A stretch of DNA of 52,402 nt, from the NCBI RefSeq assembly GCF_003732275.1, contig NZ_MOBM01000018.1, positions 1 to 52,402 of the forward strand. The letters run 5' to 3'. The notes under the pieces were generated by a model, which saw only the letters and a list, made by a program, of their open reading frames with translations, was not told the DNA's origin and did not search any database. This document shows positions 1 to 8,676 of this stretch, piece by piece (positions within the stretch are counted from its first letter, which is position 1; each line of letters opens with the position of its first letter). Both the position numbers and the translations under genes were made by a program. Source of the DNA: Pseudomonas frederiksbergensis (GTDB lineage: Bacteria; Pseudomonadota; Gammaproteobacteria; Pseudomonadales; Pseudomonadaceae).

Positions 1-129
1 TGAAGGCGAGGACGGTTTTGTTCATTGGAGATGGCTCGTCGGGCGGTGGTGAATGCCAAGCAAGATAACATTCTTCCCGGACATTTTGCGAGTCTCGGAC
101 CGCCGGGTGTACGCCATTCAAAACCTGTA

Positions 130-260
130 GGAGCGAACTGTGGCGAGGGGGCTTGCCCCCGTTGGGCTGCGAAGCAGCCCCAAAATCTCTGATGTATCAA
201 ATATCTTGTGAGTGCTACGCACTCAAACGGGGGCAAGCCCCCTCGCCACAGTTCGCTCCC
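130..260. repeat. Long inverted repeat, REP-like doublet (GGCGAGGGGGCTTG family)
   Basis: Two arms at about 130-163 and 226-259 are reverse complements over some 34 bases, with the core GTGGCGAGGGGGCTTGCCCC. The roughly 60-base spacer has its own short hairpins (GGGCTGCGAAGCAGCCC and GAGTGCTACGCACTC). It lies just past the 3' end of the DUF6124 gene. A related, weaker doublet is at 2123-2269 and another at 32350-32443. Bases 1-129 to its left show no gene I can support. Confidence 0.8.
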
Positions 261-268
261 AAAGGGGA

Positions 269-646
269 TTAGCTGTGTGGCGAAGGTTTTGGTACGGCGA
301 CGTTATCCAGCATCCGGTTCACTGCCAGCTCGGCCAACATGACGATCTGTTGAATCGCCATCGCGGTGTGCCGGTGCGGTCCTTCCAGATACCCCGCGAA
401 ATCACCCGCCATCACACTCGCCTGGGCCAGCGACTCGCAGGTGTGGGCCAATAGGTCTTCGTCTTTGATATCCGGTGCAACCAAAAACATCGTGCTGGGT
501 TTGCGGACGACAGGGGATTTGAGGGCAGCGGGATTGAGGTAGTGATTCAACGCGCGCTCGGCGGCTTCGTTGAGTTTTTTGGAATTGGGGGATTCGTAGG
601 GGGAAACGTCGTCGGTTTCCGGAGGGTTCGGTGTTTCTTTGATCAT
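269..646 (-). CDS. DUF6124 family protein
   Basis: A 125-residue protein starting MIKETPNPPETDD and continuing with a charged stretch and a helical C-terminal half (DEDLLAHTCESLAQASVMAGDFAG). This matches my memory of the small Pseudomonas DUF6124 family, whose members start M(I/F)K-TPNPP and have no known function. The ATG at 646 is chosen from that N-terminus; an in-frame ATG at 661 would add MSNFR, and neither has a convincing Shine-Dalgarno sequence. No signal peptide or membrane segment is visible, so it is probably cytoplasmic. The transcript would carry the hairpin-rich leader described at 679-939. It is the only gene in its transcription unit here and ends next to a long inverted repeat. 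Confidence 0.75.
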   Translation of the reverse strand: MIKETPNPPETDDVSPYESPNSKKLNEAAERALNHYLNPAALKSPVVRKPSTMFLVAPDIKDEDLLAHTCESLAQASVMAGDFAGYLEGPHRHTAMAIQQIVMLAELAVNRMLDNVAVPKPSPHS

Positions 647-678
647 GCGGAAGTTACTCATTGGCAGATGAAGTGGAA

Positions 679-939
679 CTGCCATCTTTCGTTTTCCAGA
701 CGAAAGGGTGGCAGCCATGCGCGGACTGGAAAAACCGGTACACCCACCAAAACCGGCAGACCCGAAGGTCTCCCGCGCACAGCCGCCATAACAAGGATTG
801 CGTGCAGAAAAAGCGCCGCAGTATGCCATGAGCTGTGGTAAGTGCTTGCCAGGTTTTCCAGACCTGATCGCTGATTTTGCAGCGACCCACAAAGCCTACC
901 CATTTCCCTTCCGACCCAACAACCGACAGAACTTGTCGG
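679..939 (-). ncRNA. Candidate structured RNA leader upstream of the DUF6124 gene
   Basis: Read on the minus strand, this stretch holds at least six perfect hairpins in a row: CCGACA/TGTCGG (939-923), CGCTG/CAGCG (884-869), CAGGT/ACCTG (866-850), AGACC-TTCG-GGTCT (771-758, a cUUCGg tetraloop), CCGG/CCGG (756-734), and a nested stem CTGCCA/TGGCAG enclosing CTTTCGT/ACGAAAG (714-679). The last stem ends 33 bases before the DUF6124 start codon. Reading frames through it are rich in Trp, Cys and Phe and do not look like protein. I infer a 5' leader or small RNA; no Rfam family was recognised. The tetraloop orientation favours the minus strand. Confidence 0.45.
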
Positions 940-979
940 AAACATCCCCCAAAATCACCGCGTCTGTAGGACCGTGAAA

Positions 980-1948
980 TCAATTCGCCACCCGAACCCC
1001 ACCCAGACTCCCACTCAATTCATACGCCGCCAATTCCGCCTGATGCGCCGCCAATATCTCCGGCAATGACCCACGCAAGTACTCCACCCACGTCTTGATC
1101 TTCGCATCCAGATACTGCCGCGACGGGTAGATCGCATACAGATTCAGTTCCTGCGAACGGTAATTCGGCATCACCCGCACCAGCGTGCCGTTACGCAGCC
1201 CTTCAATCGCCGCATACACCGGCAAAACGCCAACCCCCATGCCACTGGTGATCGCCGTCTTCATCGCGTCAGCGGAGTTCACCAAAAACGGCGAGCTATT
1301 AATGGTGACCATTTCCTGGCCGTCGGGGCCGTCGAAGGCCCACTTCTCCAGCGGGATCACCGGGCTTACCAGGCGCAGGCAGGCGTGGTTGAGCAAATCG
1401 CTGGGTTTGTGCGCGCAACCGTTGGCTTTTACATAGGCGGGTGATGCGCAAACGATGCTGTAGGTGATGCCCAAACGCTGGGAGACGAAGCCCGAGTCCG
1501 GCAGTTCGCTGGCGAGCACGATGGACACGTCGTAGCCCTCGTCGAGCAGATCCGGCACGCGGTTGGCCATGGTCAGGTCGAAGGTCACGTCCGGGTGGGT
1601 TTTGCGGTAGCGGGCGATGGCGTCGATCACGAAGTGCTGACCGATACCGGTCATGGTATGCACCTTGAGTTGCCCGGCCGGGCGCGCGTGGGCGTCGCTG
1701 GCTTCGGCTTCGGCTTCTTCGACGTAGGCCAGGATCTGCTCGCAGCGCAATAAGTAGCGCTTGCCGGCCTCGGTCAAAGCGATCCGGCGGGTGGTGCGGT
1801 TGAGCAGACGGGTTTGCAGGTGGGCTTCCAGATTGGAGACCGCGCGCGAGACGTTGGCCGTGGTGGTGTCGAGTTGCACGGCGGCGGCGGTGAAGCTGCC
1901 GGCCTCGGCCACGTAACTGAAGGCGCGCATGTTTTGCAAAGTGTCCAT
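980..1948 (-). CDS. LysR-type transcriptional regulator, divergent from the efflux operon
   Basis: A 322-residue LysR-family regulator. The N-terminal winged helix-turn-helix (about residues 1-60) contains AGSFTAAAVQL, SNLEAHLQTRLLNRTTRR and LTEAGKRYL, the usual LysR signature. Residues 90-300 form the periplasmic-binding-like effector domain. The start at 1948 has GAGAG eight bases upstream. It is divergent from the NodT/FUSC/DUF1656/HlyD operon beginning at 2324, an arrangement like aaeR with aaeXAB for aromatic acid efflux, so control of that operon and of itself is the natural inference. The effector is unknown. The C-terminus extends a little beyond the usual 300 residues. Confidence 0.88.
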   Translation of the reverse strand: MDTLQNMRAFSYVAEAGSFTAAAVQLDTTTANVSRAVSNLEAHLQTRLLNRTTRRIALTEAGKRYLLRCEQILAYVEEAEAEASDAHARPAGQLKVHTMTGIGQHFVIDAIARYRKTHPDVTFDLTMANRVPDLLDEGYDVSIVLASELPDSGFVSQRLGITYSIVCASPAYVKANGCAHKPSDLLNHACLRLVSPVIPLEKWAFDGPDGQEMVTINSSPFLVNSADAMKTAITSGMGVGVLPVYAAIEGLRNGTLVRVMPNYRSQELNLYAIYPSRQYLDAKIKTWVEYLRGSLPEILAAHQAELAAYELSGSLGGVRVAN

Positions 1949-2122
1949 GGGGTGCTCTCTTGGCGAATGGCAAATTGTGACACGAAGTTGCTGATTCTTT
2001 ACAGGCGACTAAAGGCACGACCAAGGGATTATCGCGTTAACGGTAACAAAGATTCACAGGATTCCCGGCTTATCGCCAACAGAGCCCACCCCTAGAATTG
2101 CGCCCCTGTAGGCATGGGCTTG

Positions 2123-2269
2123 TGTGGCGAGGGGGCTTGCCCCCGTTGGGTTGCGAAGCGACCCCAAAACCAGTCACCGCGATCTTCAAATCAGAATGCG
2201 GTGACCGGTTTACGACTGCTGCGCAGCCGAACGGGGCGATGCGGCGTTCCGACAAGCTCCCTCGCCACA
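2123..2269. repeat. Degenerate REP-like inverted repeat
   Basis: Arms TGTGGCGAGGGGGCTTG (2123-2139) and CAAGCTCCCTCGCCACA (2253-2269) pair with one mismatch; the spacer is unrelated to that of the 130-260 copy apart from GTTGGGTTGCGAAGCG. It sits in the 375-base gap between the divergent LysR and outer-membrane-factor genes, on the promoter side of the latter. Apart from this repeat I see no confident promoter in the gap. Confidence 0.6.
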
Positions 2270-2323
2270 AAAAGCCGTTCCCACACGTTCTCCGTACCTC
2301 TCCCATCTCAGGAAATCGCAGCA

Positions 2324-3823
2324 GTGCCGCGTCGCATCAACAGAGCGCTCAAGACGCTCAGTGTTTTGGCTTTAACCCTGGCAATCAGCGGCTGCATCGG
2401 CACCGCAGGTATTGCCCCACAGGGCAAGGCACTGGAGGCTGATTCACTGGCCACCGATGAAGCCATTCGGAGCGCCGCCCAGGACGCTCACTGGCCGACT
2501 GCCCAATGGTGGCAAGCCTACGGCGACCCGCAACTGAACCGCTGGATCGACCTCGCCTTGCAAGGCAGCCCGAGCATGGCCATGGCCGCGGCGCGAGTGC
2601 GTCAGGCCCGGTCCATGGCTGGCGTTGCCGAGTCCGCCGAGTTGTTGCAGATTAATGGCCAATCCACCCTCAAGCGCCACAACTGGCCCACCGATCAGTT
2701 CTATGGCCCCGGCGAGTTGGCCAACACCACCACCTGGGACAACAACGCCGCACTGGGCTTCAGCTATGCCCTCGACCTTTGGGGCCGCGAAAGCAACGCC
2801 AGCGAACGGGCCGTGGACATGGCCCACATGAGCGCCGCCGAGGCGCGGCAGGCCCAGCTCGAATTGCAGAACAACATCGTGCGCGCCTATATCGAGCTCT
2901 CGTTGCATTACGCGCAACGGGACATTGTCGCGGCGACCTTGAAGCAGCAACAGCAAATTCTCGACCTGGCACAGAGACGTCTGGACGGCGGCATCGGCAC
3001 GCATTTCGAAGTCAGCCAGGCCGAAACACCATTGCCGGAAACCCATCGGCAAATCGATGCGCTGGACGAAGAAATTGCTCTAAGCCGCAACCAACTCGCC
3101 GCGCTGGCCGGCAAGGGACCGGGGGAGGGCGCGCAATTGCAACGGCCGACGCTGTCGTTGGGCGCGGCGCTGAAGTTGCCGTCGTCTTTGCCGGCGCAAT
3201 TGCTCGGTCATCGCCCGGACGTGGTTGCCAGTCGCTGGCAAGTGGCGGCGCAGGCACGAGGTATCGATGTTGCCCACGCCGGCTTCTACCCCAACGTCGA
3301 TCTGGTCGGCAGCCTCGGCTACATGGCCACCGGCGGTGGGGCGCTGGAGTTTTTGACCGGCAAGAAACTCAACTACAGCGTCGGCCCGGCGATTTCGTTG
3401 CCGATCTTCGATGGCGGCCGCTTGCGCTCGGAGTTGGGGGAAGCCTCGGCCGGTTATGACATCGCCGTGGCCAAGTACAACCAGACCCTGGTCAATGCAC
3501 TGAAGAACATCTCCGACCAACTGATTCGCCGCGAGTCGATGGACAAGCAACAGGCCTTCGCCGCCGAGTCGGTGGCCACGGCGCAGAAGACCTACGACAT
3601 CGCGATGATCGCCTATCAGCGCGGGCTCACCGATTACCTTAACGTGCTCAATGCGCAGACCTTGTTGTTCAAGCAGCAACAATTGCAGCAGCAGGTTCAG
3701 GCTGCACGCTTGAGTGCTCATGCGGAATTGGTGACTGCTTTGGGCGGAGGCCTCGGCGCTGGCAACGACGTGCCGAATGCCGAGAAAACCCAGCCCCCGA
3801 AAACCCCGGTTCTTTTGCGTTGA
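2324..3823 (+). CDS. NodT-type outer membrane efflux lipoprotein
   Basis: A 499-residue TolC/OprM-type outer membrane factor for a tripartite pump. The N-terminus is a lipoprotein signal (LSVLALTLAISGC, cysteine near residue 25) followed by paired OEP repeats with long helices (residues 90-280 and 310-480). The GTG at 2324 is chosen because AGGAAA lies about eight bases upstream and the signal peptide then has a normal length; the frame is open to 2114, but that stretch is repeat sequence. The final residues are Pro-rich, as in many NodT proteins. It should provide the outer membrane channel for the FUSC pump and HlyD adaptor downstream. Here the outer membrane gene comes first. Confidence 0.88.
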   Translation: MPRRINRALKTLSVLALTLAISGCIGTAGIAPQGKALEADSLATDEAIRSAAQDAHWPTAQWWQAYGDPQLNRWIDLALQGSPSMAMAAARVRQARSMAGVAESAELLQINGQSTLKRHNWPTDQFYGPGELANTTTWDNNAALGFSYALDLWGRESNASERAVDMAHMSAAEARQAQLELQNNIVRAYIELSLHYAQRDIVAATLKQQQQILDLAQRRLDGGIGTHFEVSQAETPLPETHRQIDALDEEIALSRNQLAALAGKGPGEGAQLQRPTLSLGAALKLPSSLPAQLLGHRPDVVASRWQVAAQARGIDVAHAGFYPNVDLVGSLGYMATGGGALEFLTGKKLNYSVGPAISLPIFDGGRLRSELGEASAGYDIAVAKYNQTLVNALKNISDQLIRRESMDKQQAFAAESVATAQKTYDIAMIAYQRGLTDYLNVLNAQTLLFKQQQLQQQVQAARLSAHAELVTALGGGLGAGNDVPNAEKTQPPKTPVLLR

Positions 3824-3832
3824 ACACAAAAC

Positions 3833-3924
3833 CTGTGGGAGCGAGCCTGCTCGCGATAGCGGTGTGTCAGTCGACATCAATGTTGAATGTGAAATCGCCA
3901 TCGCGAGCAGGCTCGCTCCCACAG
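3833..3924. repeat. REPIN (REP doublet), spacer class A
   Basis: Inverted arms with core GCGAGCCTGCTCGC at 3833-3857 and its complement at 3900-3924. The spacer contains GTCGACATCAATGTTGAATG, shared with the copies at 10979, 14621 and 30922. It fills most of the gap between the outer membrane factor and FUSC genes and may affect their relative expression. Confidence 0.93.
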
Positions 3925-3962
3925 GCTCCGCGACCTGACTGAATTTCAATGAGCAAAATTCC

Positions 3963-6167
3963 ATGACTCCCTTGCCCGCACCTTTGCGCTGGCTGTATTC
4001 CCTTGAATGGCGCCGGGGGTTCTTCGACTGGGCACGCAGCGATGGCGTGACCTGGGTGTACATTTTCAAGGTGTTGTTCGCGGCGTTCCTGACCCTGTGG
4101 CTGGCCATGCGTCTGGAGTTGCCGCAACCGCGCACCGCGATGATCACCGTGTTCATCGTCATGCAACCGCAAAGCGGCCAAGTGTTCGCCAAGAGTTTCT
4201 ATCGCTTCCTCGGCACGTTGGCCGGGTCGGCGGTGATGGTCGCGTTGATTGCCTTGTTTGCGCAGAACACCGAACTGTTCCTCGGCTCGCTGGCGATCTG
4301 GGTTGGCCTCTGCTCAGCCGGCGCGGCGCGTTATCGCAACTTCCGCGCCTACGGATTTGTGCTCGCTGGTTATACGGCGGCGATGGTCGGGCTGCCTGCA
4401 TTGGCTCACCCCGATGGCGCGTTCATGGCGGCAGTCTGGCGCGTATTGGAAATCTCCCTGGGGATTCTCTGCTCGACGCTGGTCAGCGCCGCGATCCTGC
4501 CGCAAACCGCCAGCGCCGCGATGCGCAATGCCTTGTATCAGCGCTTCGGCGTGTTTGCCTTGTTCGTCACCGATGGTCTGCGCGGTCGCAGCCGGCGCGA
4601 GGCGTTTGAAGCGAACAACGTGCGGTTTATCGCCGAGGCGGTGGGCCTGGAAGGGCTGCGCAGCGTCACGGTGTTCGAAGACCCGCACATGCGTCGGCGC
4701 AACGGGCGGCTCAGTCGTTTGAACAGCGAATTCATGGGCATTACCACGCGCTTCAATGCGTTGCATCAGTTGCTCGAACGCCTGCGCAGCGGCGGCACCG
4801 ATCACGTAGTTGCGGCGATCAAACCGGGGTTACAGGATCTGGCCGAAGTGCTCGACGGCTTCAGCGGTCGCGCCTTGACCAGCCCCGACGCTGCACGCCT
4901 GGCCAGCGCTTTGGCGACCTATAAGGAAAATTTGCCGGCGCGGGTCCGCAGCCTGCGGGCGACCTTTCAGGAGAGTGATCCGAGCGACGCCGAGCAGCTG
5001 GATTTTCACACCGCCTACGAGCTGCTTTATCGCTTCGTCGACGACTTGCACAGTTATGCACAGACCCACGCGTCGCTCGCCGATCACAGCCACGAACGGG
5101 AACGCTGGGACGAGCCCTTTACCCCGCAAACCAACTGGCTGGCCTCGGCGGCGTCGGGCATTCGCGCCGCGTTCATCCTGGTAGTGCTCGGCAGTTATTG
5201 GGTCGCCACCGCGTGGCCGAGCGGGGCGACCATGACCTTGATCGCCGCCGCCACCGTGGGCCTTTCAGCGGCGACACCGAACCCCAAACGCATGGCGTTT
5301 CAGATGGCCTGCGGGACGTTGCTCGGGGCGCTGATCGGCTTCGTCGAGATGTTTTTCATCTTCCCCTGGATCGACGGTTTTCCGTTGCTTTGCGTGATGC
5401 TGGCGCCGGTAATCGTGTTCGGTGCGTTCCTGACTTCACGGCCGCAATACGCCGGGGTTGGCCTGGGGTTGCTGATCTTCTTCAGCACCGGTTCGGTGCC
5501 GGACAACCTCACGGTTTACAACCCTTACGCCTTCATCAACGACTACATTGCGATGATCATGGGCATGCTGGTGTGCGCGGCGGCCGGGGCGATCATTCTG
5601 CCGCCCAACAGCCGCTGGTTATGGCGGCGGTTGGAGCAGGATTTGCGCGGGCAAGTGGTGTACGCCATCAGCGGCAAACTCAAGGGCCTGGCGTCGAGTT
5701 TCGAAAGCCGCACTCGCGATCTTTTGCATCAGGCCTACGGCCTCGCAGCGGGACAGCCGCAGGTGCAACGGGACTTGCTGCGCTGGATGTTCGTGGTGCT
5801 GGAAGTCGGCCACGCGATCATCGAGTTGCGCAAGGAACAGGCGATTCTGCCGGTGCATCCGGCGTACGCAGAATCCCAGCCGTGGCGTCAGTCAATCCGG
5901 GTGATGGGGCGTTCGCTGGTGCGACTTTTTCTGCAACCGAGCCAGAGCAATCTGGAACGTGCTCTGGTCGCGGTCGACCATGCGATCGGACGCGTGCAGG
6001 CCACCGACGAACCGTTCGCACCGCACTTCGACACCTCTGCCTTGCGCCGGGTGAAGAGCTACCTGCACTTCATCCGCACCTCGCTGCTCGATCCGCAATC
6101 GCCGCTCGCGGACTACATAAATGCCATCGCCACTGCCAAGCCACAAGGACTTGAACATGCCTCGTGA
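3963..6167 (+). CDS. FUSC family efflux pump, inner membrane subunit (AaeB-like)
   Basis: A 734-residue protein with the two-halved architecture of the fusaric acid resistance/AaeB family. A cluster of membrane segments spans about residues 25-180 (VLFAAFLTLWLAMRLELPQP opens it), a large soluble region covers 180-390, a second cluster 400-550 (GSYWVATAWPSGATMTLIAA), and a soluble tail follows. Such pumps export aromatic carboxylic acids or fusaric acid with an HlyD adaptor. The start at 3963 precedes MTPLPAPLRWLYSLEWRRGF. Its end overlaps the DUF1656 gene by 11 bases, which signals translational coupling. The substrate cannot be read from sequence. Confidence 0.9.
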   Translation: MTPLPAPLRWLYSLEWRRGFFDWARSDGVTWVYIFKVLFAAFLTLWLAMRLELPQPRTAMITVFIVMQPQSGQVFAKSFYRFLGTLAGSAVMVALIALFAQNTELFLGSLAIWVGLCSAGAARYRNFRAYGFVLAGYTAAMVGLPALAHPDGAFMAAVWRVLEISLGILCSTLVSAAILPQTASAAMRNALYQRFGVFALFVTDGLRGRSRREAFEANNVRFIAEAVGLEGLRSVTVFEDPHMRRRNGRLSRLNSEFMGITTRFNALHQLLERLRSGGTDHVVAAIKPGLQDLAEVLDGFSGRALTSPDAARLASALATYKENLPARVRSLRATFQESDPSDAEQLDFHTAYELLYRFVDDLHSYAQTHASLADHSHERERWDEPFTPQTNWLASAASGIRAAFILVVLGSYWVATAWPSGATMTLIAAATVGLSAATPNPKRMAFQMACGTLLGALIGFVEMFFIFPWIDGFPLLCVMLAPVIVFGAFLTSRPQYAGVGLGLLIFFSTGSVPDNLTVYNPYAFINDYIAMIMGMLVCAAAGAIILPPNSRWLWRRLEQDLRGQVVYAISGKLKGLASSFESRTRDLLHQAYGLAAGQPQVQRDLLRWMFVVLEVGHAIIELRKEQAILPVHPAYAESQPWRQSIRVMGRSLVRLFLQPSQSNLERALVAVDHAIGRVQATDEPFAPHFDTSALRRVKSYLHFIRTSLLDPQSPLADYINAIATAKPQGLEHAS

Positions 6168-6357
6168 AATCGCCTTCCACGGCGTGTACATGCCGACCAT
6201 GACCCTGATGTTTTTCATTGCGGCGGCGCTGGCCTGGGCGCTGGATCGATTCCTGTCCGGGTTCGATCTGTACCGCTTCTTCTGGCACCCGGCGCTGCTG
6301 CGCCTGAGTCTGTTTACCTGTCTGTTTGGCGCCCTGGCGCTGACTGTTTACCGTTGA
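6157..6357 (+). CDS. DUF1656 small inner membrane protein (AaeX-like)
   Basis: A 66-residue protein with two membrane segments (MTLMFFIAAALAWALDRF and LRLSLFTCLFGALALTVY) and the usual N-terminus PREIAFHGVYMP of DUF1656. The ATG at 6157 has AAGGAC upstream and lies inside the last codons of the FUSC gene. Small proteins of this family accompany FUSC and HlyD genes (aaeX in enterobacteria); their exact role in the pump is not established. The next gene starts 10 bases downstream, so this is the third gene of one operon. Confidence 0.9.
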   Translation: MPREIAFHGVYMPTMTLMFFIAAALAWALDRFLSGFDLYRFFWHPALLRLSLFTCLFGALALTVYR

Positions 6358-6367
6358 GAACACCGTG

Positions 6368-7216
6368 ATGAAAAAGCTTTTCAGCCTGCTCGCGACCCTG
6401 CTGGTGTTGGCCCTTGCCCTGTGGATCGGCCGAACCCTGTGGGTGCATTACATGAACACGCCCTGGACCCGCGACGGCCGGGTGCGCGCCGACATCATCA
6501 ACGTCGCCGCCGACGTTACCGGTGAAGTGGTGGACGTACCGGTGCGCGACAACCAGCTAGTGAAGAAGGGCGATTTGCTGATGCGCATCGACCCCGAGCA
6601 TTACCGCATCGCGGTGAAACAGGCGCAGTCGCTGGTGGCCTCGCGCAAAGCCACGTGGGAGATGCGCAAGGTCAATGCCCATCGCCGCGCCGACCTCGAT
6701 AACCTGGTGATCTCCAGGGAAAACCGCGACGACGCCACCAACATCGCCGACTCGGCCCTGGCCGATTACCAGCACGCACAGGCGCAACTGGAAGCCGCCG
6801 AACTGAACCTCAAACGCACCGAAGTGCGCGCGGCGGTGGACGGCTATGTCACCAACCTCAACGTCCATCGCGGCGACTACGCACGCATCGGCGAAGCGAA
6901 AATGGCCGTGGTCGATATGAACTCGTTCTGGGTTTATGGCTTCTTCGAAGAAACCAAACTGCCTCATGTGCGCGTGGGCGATAAGGCCGATATGCAACTG
7001 ATGAGCGGCGAAGTGCTCAAGGGCCATGTGGAAAGCATTTCTCGGGGCATCTATGACCGCGACAACCCGGAAAGCCGCGAGCTGATCGCCGACGTGAACC
7101 CGACCTTCAACTGGGTGCGCCTGGCGCAGCGGGTGCCGGTGCGGATTCACATTGATGAAGTGCCAGAGGGCGTGCTGTTGGCGGCGGGGATTACTTGTAC
7201 GGTGGTTGTTAACTAA
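6368..7216 (+). CDS. HlyD-family periplasmic adaptor of the FUSC pump (AaeA-like)
   Basis: A 282-residue membrane fusion protein. One N-terminal membrane anchor (residues 3-22, LFSLLATLLVLALALWIG), a biotinyl-lipoyl-like half (VAADVTGEVVDVPVRDNQLV), a helical hairpin (about 75-140), the second lipoyl half (TEVRAAVDGYV) and a beta-barrel (about 180-270) follow in order. It should link the inner membrane pump to the NodT channel across the periplasm. A GTG directly before the ATG could also start translation. It is the last gene of the operon, and a REPIN begins five bases after its stop. Confidence 0.9.
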   Translation: MKKLFSLLATLLVLALALWIGRTLWVHYMNTPWTRDGRVRADIINVAADVTGEVVDVPVRDNQLVKKGDLLMRIDPEHYRIAVKQAQSLVASRKATWEMRKVNAHRRADLDNLVISRENRDDATNIADSALADYQHAQAQLEAAELNLKRTEVRAAVDGYVTNLNVHRGDYARIGEAKMAVVDMNSFWVYGFFEETKLPHVRVGDKADMQLMSGEVLKGHVESISRGIYDRDNPESRELIADVNPTFNWVRLAQRVPVRIHIDEVPEGVLLAAGITCTVVVN

Positions 7217-7221
7217 CCGTT

Positions 7222-7345
7222 AGACCGAGTTGCGCCCATCGCGAGCAGGCTCGCTCCCACATTGATCGAGTTCGGACGCTGATTCGGTGAACGACGAAAA
7301 TCCCCTGTGGGAGCGAGCCTGCTCGCGATGGGCGCAACTCGGTCT
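7222..7345. repeat. REPIN with 40-base perfect arms, spacer class B
   Basis: Arms at 7222-7261 and 7306-7345 are perfect reverse complements over 40 bases, longer than the REP core: homology continues through AGACCGAGTTGCGCCC on the outer side. The spacer (GATTCGGTGAAC within it) is almost identical to that of the REPIN at 9230-9329. It lies between convergent genes and abuts the stop codon of the leftward gene at 7345, so it may also act as a bidirectional transcription barrier. Confidence 0.93.
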
Positions 7346-7743
7346 CACTCCTTGCAAAACGTCTCATGCAAATGCCGCCAAAGCACCTTGCCATCGGCCT
7401 GTTTCTCAAACACCACCGAGGATCGCCGATCAGAATGCAGCCCCGTCGCATCGGTCTGCTGCTCGCGGTAACTCACCACTGCGCCACCGTCGTACCGCGC
7501 GACACCTCGCAACTCGCTGAGCTCAATCCTGAACCCGAGCTTCTTCCCGCCCGCCAGCAGAAACAATTCTTTCAACGCCTCAAAGTCCAGCACCCGGCCC
7601 AATGGCGAGATCATGGAAAACTGCGGCGAAAAACGCGTCAGCAATTGCTCAAGCTCGGACTCGTCTCGCTCCTCGGCCAACCATTGTTCGATGGCTATGT
7701 GGGCCTGGATCACTTCGTCAAAGTATTCGGTGTAGTCAGTCAT
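7345..7743 (-). CDS. DUF4440/SnoaL-like small protein
   Basis: A 132-residue protein of NTF2/SnoaL-like length and layout: two N-terminal helices (YTEYFDEVIQAHIAIEQWL), a region FSPQFSMISPLGRVLDFEALKELF typical of DUF4440 proteins, and a C-terminal beta sheet ending VLWRHLHETF. Members are assorted lyases, isomerases or binding proteins, so no reaction can be given. No signal peptide is visible. The ATG at 7743 is chosen over an in-frame GTG at 7758. It is a single leftward gene ending against the REPIN. Confidence 0.7.
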   Translation of the reverse strand: MTDYTEYFDEVIQAHIAIEQWLAEERDESELEQLLTRFSPQFSMISPLGRVLDFEALKELFLLAGGKKLGFRIELSELRGVARYDGGAVVSYREQQTDATGLHSDRRSSVVFEKQADGKVLWRHLHETFCKE

Positions 7744-7822
7744 GGGACGTTCGATCACTTATGGATTTCAGAAATGTTTCGGAGTTTTCGATGATTGTGC
7801 CCGCGAACGCGTCAACCCGGTC

Positions 7823-8647
7823 TCAAAGTTGCCCGCGCAACCCGAACCGCTTCATCAACCCCGACTCCAACAACCCCTTGGGCAACAACCCTGCCATCAA
7901 CGGCAACGCCCGGCTGCCGTTACCCAAACGCACCAGACGCGGCGGTTTATTCTGCTGCACGGCCTTCAATAAACCGGCGGCAAATTCACTGGCCGGCGTC
8001 GGTTTGTCCTGAGACGCCTTGGCCCGCGCACGAATGCCTTCACGCAGCGGCCACCACGGAGATTGTTCGGTGATCAGTTGCTCAGCCTCTTGACCGGCAT
8101 TCTTCGCGAAGCTGGAGGCGATAGCCCCCGGCTGAACTTCCATGACCCGCACGCCGAACGGCGCCAGTTCCATGCGCAACGCATCGCTCAAGGCATGCAC
8201 CGCGGCTTTCGAAGCACAGTAAGCACCTGCAAACGGCGTGACCAGAACCCCGGACACGCTGCCGATGTTCACCACCAAGCCCCTGGCGCGACGCAGCACC
8301 GGGAACATCGCGCGAGTCACGCCGACAATCGCAAACACGTTGGTTTCGAATTGCCGCTGCATGGCCGGCACACCGCCATCGAGCAGCGGCCCCATGGCGC
8401 CATAACCGGCGTTGTTGATCAGCACATCGAGGCCGCCGCGCTGCTGATTGATCCGCTCGCTCAGCTGTTCGAGGGCCGGGCCATCGTTCACGTCCAGTTG
8501 CACGGCAGTGAACCCGGCGGCGGTTAGAGCGGCTACGTCTTCAGCCTTGCGGGCGCTGGCCCAGACTTCGTAACCGGCACTTTTGAAGGCGTCAGCGAGG
8601 GCGCGGCCAATGCCGCTGGAGCAACCGGTAATCAACGCAACGGGCAT
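7823..8647 (-). CDS. SDR family NAD(P)-dependent oxidoreductase
   Basis: A 274-residue classical short-chain dehydrogenase/reductase. The Rossmann cofactor motif TGCSSGIG is at residues 7-14, INNAGYG near 80, and the catalytic pair is in YCASK near 147. The ATG at 8647 has AAGGA seven bases upstream, better placed than the longer in-frame start at 8665. The C-terminal part has the form seen in SDRs acting on lipophilic substrates, but the substrate is not identifiable. It lies 29 bases downstream of the membrane protein gene on the same strand, so the two are probably cotranscribed. Confidence 0.88.
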   Translation of the reverse strand: MPVALITGCSSGIGRALADAFKSAGYEVWASARKAEDVAALTAAGFTAVQLDVNDGPALEQLSERINQQRGGLDVLINNAGYGAMGPLLDGGVPAMQRQFETNVFAIVGVTRAMFPVLRRARGLVVNIGSVSGVLVTPFAGAYCASKAAVHALSDALRMELAPFGVRVMEVQPGAIASSFAKNAGQEAEQLITEQSPWWPLREGIRARAKASQDKPTPASEFAAGLLKAVQQNKPPRLVRLGNGSRALPLMAGLLPKGLLESGLMKRFGLRGQL

Positions 8648-8676
8648 GGCGCGGTCCTTGTGCAAAAAAGGGAGAG

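Noticed and set aside
654..983. 109-codon minus-strand frame (FGGCFRQVLSVVGSEGKW...) upstream of the DUF6124 gene
   Set aside because: Its composition is rich in Trp, Cys and Phe, it overlaps the LysR stop and the DUF6124 start in another frame, and it coincides with the hairpin series; treated as an RNA element, not a protein.
2114..2323. N-terminal extension of the outer membrane factor frame
   Set aside because: The upstream part is encoded by REP-like repeat DNA, and GTG 2324 gives a proper lipoprotein signal with a ribosome binding site.
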